Source of the DNA: Clostridiales bacterium
GTDB taxonomy: Bacteria; Bacillota; Peptococcia; Peptococcales; Peptococcaceae
Reading direction: 5' to 3'
Assembly: GCA_003343815.1 (NCBI GenBank)
Contig: QAKL01000031.1
Location: 1 to 34,862 of the forward strand
DNA: 34,862 bases
Part shown: one piece after another, positions 32,979 to 34,862 of the stretch
Layout: every line of letters starts with the position of its first letter
Position numbering within the stretch: position 1 is the first letter of the stretch
The notes under the pieces: model-generated
Databases searched by the model: none
What the model was told of the DNA's origin: nothing
What the model saw: the letters and a program-made list of their open reading frames with translations, nothing else
Translations under genes and position numbers: made by a program

Positions 32979-33617
32979 ATGACGGAAAATCAAGAGCAGG
33001 TGCTGAAACGACTGAAAGAATTATACTATAATTTAGGCACGGCTTTAAGATTTCATAATCCATACGAGCTTTTGGTGGCGACGATCCTTTCGGCGCAGGC
33101 GACGGATAAGCAGGTGAATAAAGTAACGAAGGAGCTTTTTCAAAAATATCCAGACGCTTACGCGATCGCGGCGCTTACTCCGGAGGAATTGGCGGTAGAA
33201 ATCAAAAGTATCGGTTTATACAAAAACAAAAGCAAAAATATCGTCGCCGCAAGCAAAATATTGGTCGAAAAATATGCAGGCGAGATACCGGCAGATCGCG
33301 ATAAATTGATAGAATTGCCGGGCGTGGGGCGCAAAACGGCCAACGTCGTTTTGAGCAATGCTTTCGGGATCCCCGCTTTAGCGGTGGATACGCATGTATT
33401 TCGCGTGGCGAACAGATTAGAGTTAGTCCACTGTAAAAACGTGGAGTGCGCGGAGGAGGAATTATGCGCGCTGATCCCCAAGGATGACTGGGCAGATGCG
33501 CATCATTGGCTGATTTGGCACGGGAGATTATTTTGCAAAGCCAGAAATCCTCTGTGCGAAAGATGCAAGCTGAATGATTTGTGTATGTTTCTTAAGACAG
33601 GAAAAAATAATACATAA
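32979..33617 (+). CDS. nth: Endonuclease III
   Basis: Base-excision repair glycosylase/AP lyase of 212 residues acting on oxidised pyrimidines. The helix-hairpin-helix LPGVGRKTANVVL contains the catalytic Lys119, and the catalytic Asp137 is in AVDTHVFRVANRL, matching E. coli numbering within one residue. The C-terminal 4Fe-4S motif is C-x6-C-x2-C-x5-C (CKARNPLCERCKLNDLC). ATG 32979 follows AAAAAGGTG. An ATG at 32955 in frame is possible but has no ribosome site. An AAGAAGGAG at 32925-32931 has no start near it. Confidence 0.97.
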   Translation: MTENQEQVLKRLKELYYNLGTALRFHNPYELLVATILSAQATDKQVNKVTKELFQKYPDAYAIAALTPEELAVEIKSIGLYKNKSKNIVAASKILVEKYAGEIPADRDKLIELPGVGRKTANVVLSNAFGIPALAVDTHVFRVANRLELVHCKNVECAEEELCALIPKDDWADAHHWLIWHGRLFCKARNPLCERCKLNDLCMFLKTGKNNT

Positions 33618-33638
33618 ATTACGGGCAGGTGTGTAAAA

Positions 33639-34739
33639 ATGGAGAAAGAGGCTTTATGGGCAATACTGCATAATGCGTTTTTGGACGGCAATAACAGGCA
33701 TATTTTAGCTTTGCTTGAAGAAAAAGCCGATCCCGAGGAATTGCTGGGGTTATCATTCGCAGGCTGGAAAGCGCGCCTGCCTTTGTTGGGGGAGGACGCG
33801 ATCGGGCGCCTGGTAGCGATGGCGAAAGAGGCCGATCCGGAAAAAACGGCAGAATATATGCATAAGCGCCAAATCAGGATGGTCGGATTTTATGATGAAA
33901 AATATCCGCATTATTTGCGTAATATTGATAATCCACCGCCTTTTTTGTATCTGATCGGTGCGGAAATAAACGAGTCTGCTTTGCATATCGCGATGGTTGG
34001 CAGCCGTACCTGTACCGAGTACGGCAAAAAAGCGGCGTTTGAATTGGCGTCTGAATTAAGCCGCAACGGTGTCTGTATCGTAAGCGGTTTAGCACGCGGG
34101 ATCGACGCGGCATCTCACGGCGGAGCTTTGGAATCCGCAGGCGGGACGATCGCCGTTTTGGGTACCGGGGTGGATAAAATTTATCCCGGGGAAAACCGCC
34201 GCTTGGCAGAGGATATTTTAGCGCATCCGCGCGGCACGATCATCTCGGAATTTCCGCTGAGCGCCAAGCCGCTTAAATGGCATTTCCCCATGCGCAATCG
34301 AATCATCAGCGGTTTGTCCGACGGGCTGGTGGTAGTGGAGGCGGGGCGCAGAAGCGGCTCTTTGATCAGTGCCGAATTGGCGCTGGAACAGGGCAAGGAG
34401 GTCTTTGCCGTGCCGGGTTCGATTTTTGCCGAAACCTCTGTCGGCTGCAACAATTTACTGCGTGACGGTGCGAAATTGGTAGCCGAGGTCAGTGATATTT
34501 TGGATGAGTTCGGCGTGGAGGGAGTTGAGGCACCCAAAAAGGTGCAGGTAGAAGAAATGGATTTGTCCGAGGACGAGCGCACTGTATTGCAATACATCAC
34601 AGCGGAGCCGATAGATATCGATGAATTGGGATATTTGAGCAAAATGGCTGTGCCCAGGTTGATGAATGCGTTAAGCTTATTGGAAATAGAGGGACTTGTG
34701 AAACAATTGGCAGGTCGTAAATATATGAGATTAGGTTGA
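33639..34739 (+). CDS. dprA: DNA-processing protein DprA
   Basis: 366-residue Rossmann-fold protein that binds incoming single-stranded DNA and loads RecA during natural transformation. The N-terminal SAM/HhH-like part (1-80) leads to the core: MVGSRTCTEYGKKAA, VSGLARGIDAASHGGAL, GTIAVLGTGVDKIYPGEN, SEFPLSAKPLKWHFPMRNRIISGL, EAGRRSGSLISAELALEQG and AVPGSIF. A winged-helix C-terminus (EDERTVLQYI) ends the protein. It is followed 10 bases later by topA, the common dprA-topA order. Confidence 0.97.
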   Translation: MEKEALWAILHNAFLDGNNRHILALLEEKADPEELLGLSFAGWKARLPLLGEDAIGRLVAMAKEADPEKTAEYMHKRQIRMVGFYDEKYPHYLRNIDNPPPFLYLIGAEINESALHIAMVGSRTCTEYGKKAAFELASELSRNGVCIVSGLARGIDAASHGGALESAGGTIAVLGTGVDKIYPGENRRLAEDILAHPRGTIISEFPLSAKPLKWHFPMRNRIISGLSDGLVVVEAGRRSGSLISAELALEQGKEVFAVPGSIFAETSVGCNNLLRDGAKLVAEVSDILDEFGVEGVEAPKKVQVEEMDLSEDERTVLQYITAEPIDIDELGYLSKMAVPRLMNALSLLEIEGLVKQLAGRKYMRLG

Positions 34740-34749
34740 GGTGTAAAGA

Positions 34750-34862
34750 TTGACTAAGACATTAGTAATTGTCGAGTCTCCGGCTAAGGCTAAGACTATC
34801 GGCAAAATATTAGGCAAAAATTATGAAGTGGCGGCTTCTTTAGGCCATGTGCGTGATCTGCC
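34750..34862 (+). CDS. topA: DNA topoisomerase I, N-terminal fragment cut by the window edge
   Basis: Starts with TTG 34750 behind GAGGTGTAAAG, the stop of dprA being just upstream. The 37 codons visible read (M)TKTLVIVESPAKAKTIGKIL and continue to GHVRDLP, the Toprim-domain start of bacterial type IA topoisomerase, which relaxes negatively supercoiled DNA. The remainder lies outside the window. Confidence 0.95.
   Translation, partial: MTKTLVIVESPAKAKTIGKILGKNYEVAASLGHVRDL

Noticed and set aside
1..34862. CRISPR arrays, tRNA/rRNA genes, prophage, insertion sequences or defence islands
   Set aside because: No regularly spaced repeats, no tRNA-like cloverleaf ends, no transposase or integrase motif, and all larger frames belong to housekeeping families.

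Overview
This window reads as an ordinary chromosomal stretch of an anaerobic Firmicute with moderate-to-low GC. The CcpN / PPDK-regulatory-protein / pyruvate phosphate dikinase set, DnaD and DnaI-type replication proteins, MecA, a GlnA-ANTAR pair, a formate/nitrite (FNT) channel, an iron-sulfur polyferredoxin and purine/arginine biosynthesis genes fit the Negativicutes or a related clostridial lineage. SfsA and a TtcA-like protein are compatible with Negativicutes. The family-level guess (Acidaminococcaceae-like) is inference only. Nearly all genes are on the + strand, tightly packed, with AGGAGG-type ribosome sites, many ATGA overlaps and many clear intrinsic terminators. I see no tRNA, rRNA, CRISPR array, prophage or insertion sequence.

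Layout. (1) 166-4317: ccpN-like repressor, PPDK regulatory kinase/phosphorylase and ppdK, a pyruvate/PEP control unit closed by a terminator. (2) 4337-7153: a small membrane protein, an FNT channel with a strong promoter and a palindromic terminator, a multi-cluster 4Fe-4S protein, and convergent cinA. (3) 7268-11727: argC-argJ-argB-argD, preceded by a promoter overlapping two tandem ARG-box-like operators and followed by a terminator. (4) 11831-16608: a possible 20-codon leader peptide, a PepT-like M20 peptidase, sfsA, a P-loop/Asp23 fusion protein, dnaD, a dnaI/dnaC helicase loader and an unlisted 56-residue membrane protein. (5) 16664-22407: glnA with an unusually short C-terminus, an ANTAR regulator whose receiver lacks the phospho-Asp, then pyrG, purC, purB and a terminator. 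(6) 22559-27183: a small membrane protein, the menaquinone methyltransferase menG/ubiE, a bidirectional terminator, a minus-strand FAD dehydrogenase, and a divergent NusG_II - Gx transporter - ApbE operon with a perfect inverted repeat in its leader. (7) 27253-28543: a decayed patch holding an orphan phosphodiesterase C-terminus and an ABC ATPase without an intact N-terminus, then a zinc-ribbon protein. (8) 28590-31409: tsaE-tsaB-rimI-tsaD (tRNA t6A synthesis). (9) 31402-34862: minus-strand TtcA-like protein, then mecA, nth, dprA and the start of topA.

How the genes work together. The first block controls PEP/pyruvate flux. The arg operon makes ornithine through the acetyl cycle. The glnA-pyrG-purC-purB run groups glutamine synthesis with nucleotide synthesis, two of whose steps use glutamine or aspartate nitrogen. 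The NusG_II-Gx-ApbE trio has the domain set of the EetA-EetB-FmnB part of the Listeria flavin-based extracellular electron transfer locus, which suggests a flavin/quinone redox function at the membrane. I found no convincing wholly new multi-gene system. The best novelty leads are the P-loop/Asp23 fusion, the truncated GlnA with its pseudo-receiver ANTAR partner, the EET-like trio with its operator-like repeat, and the FNT-polyferredoxin pair.
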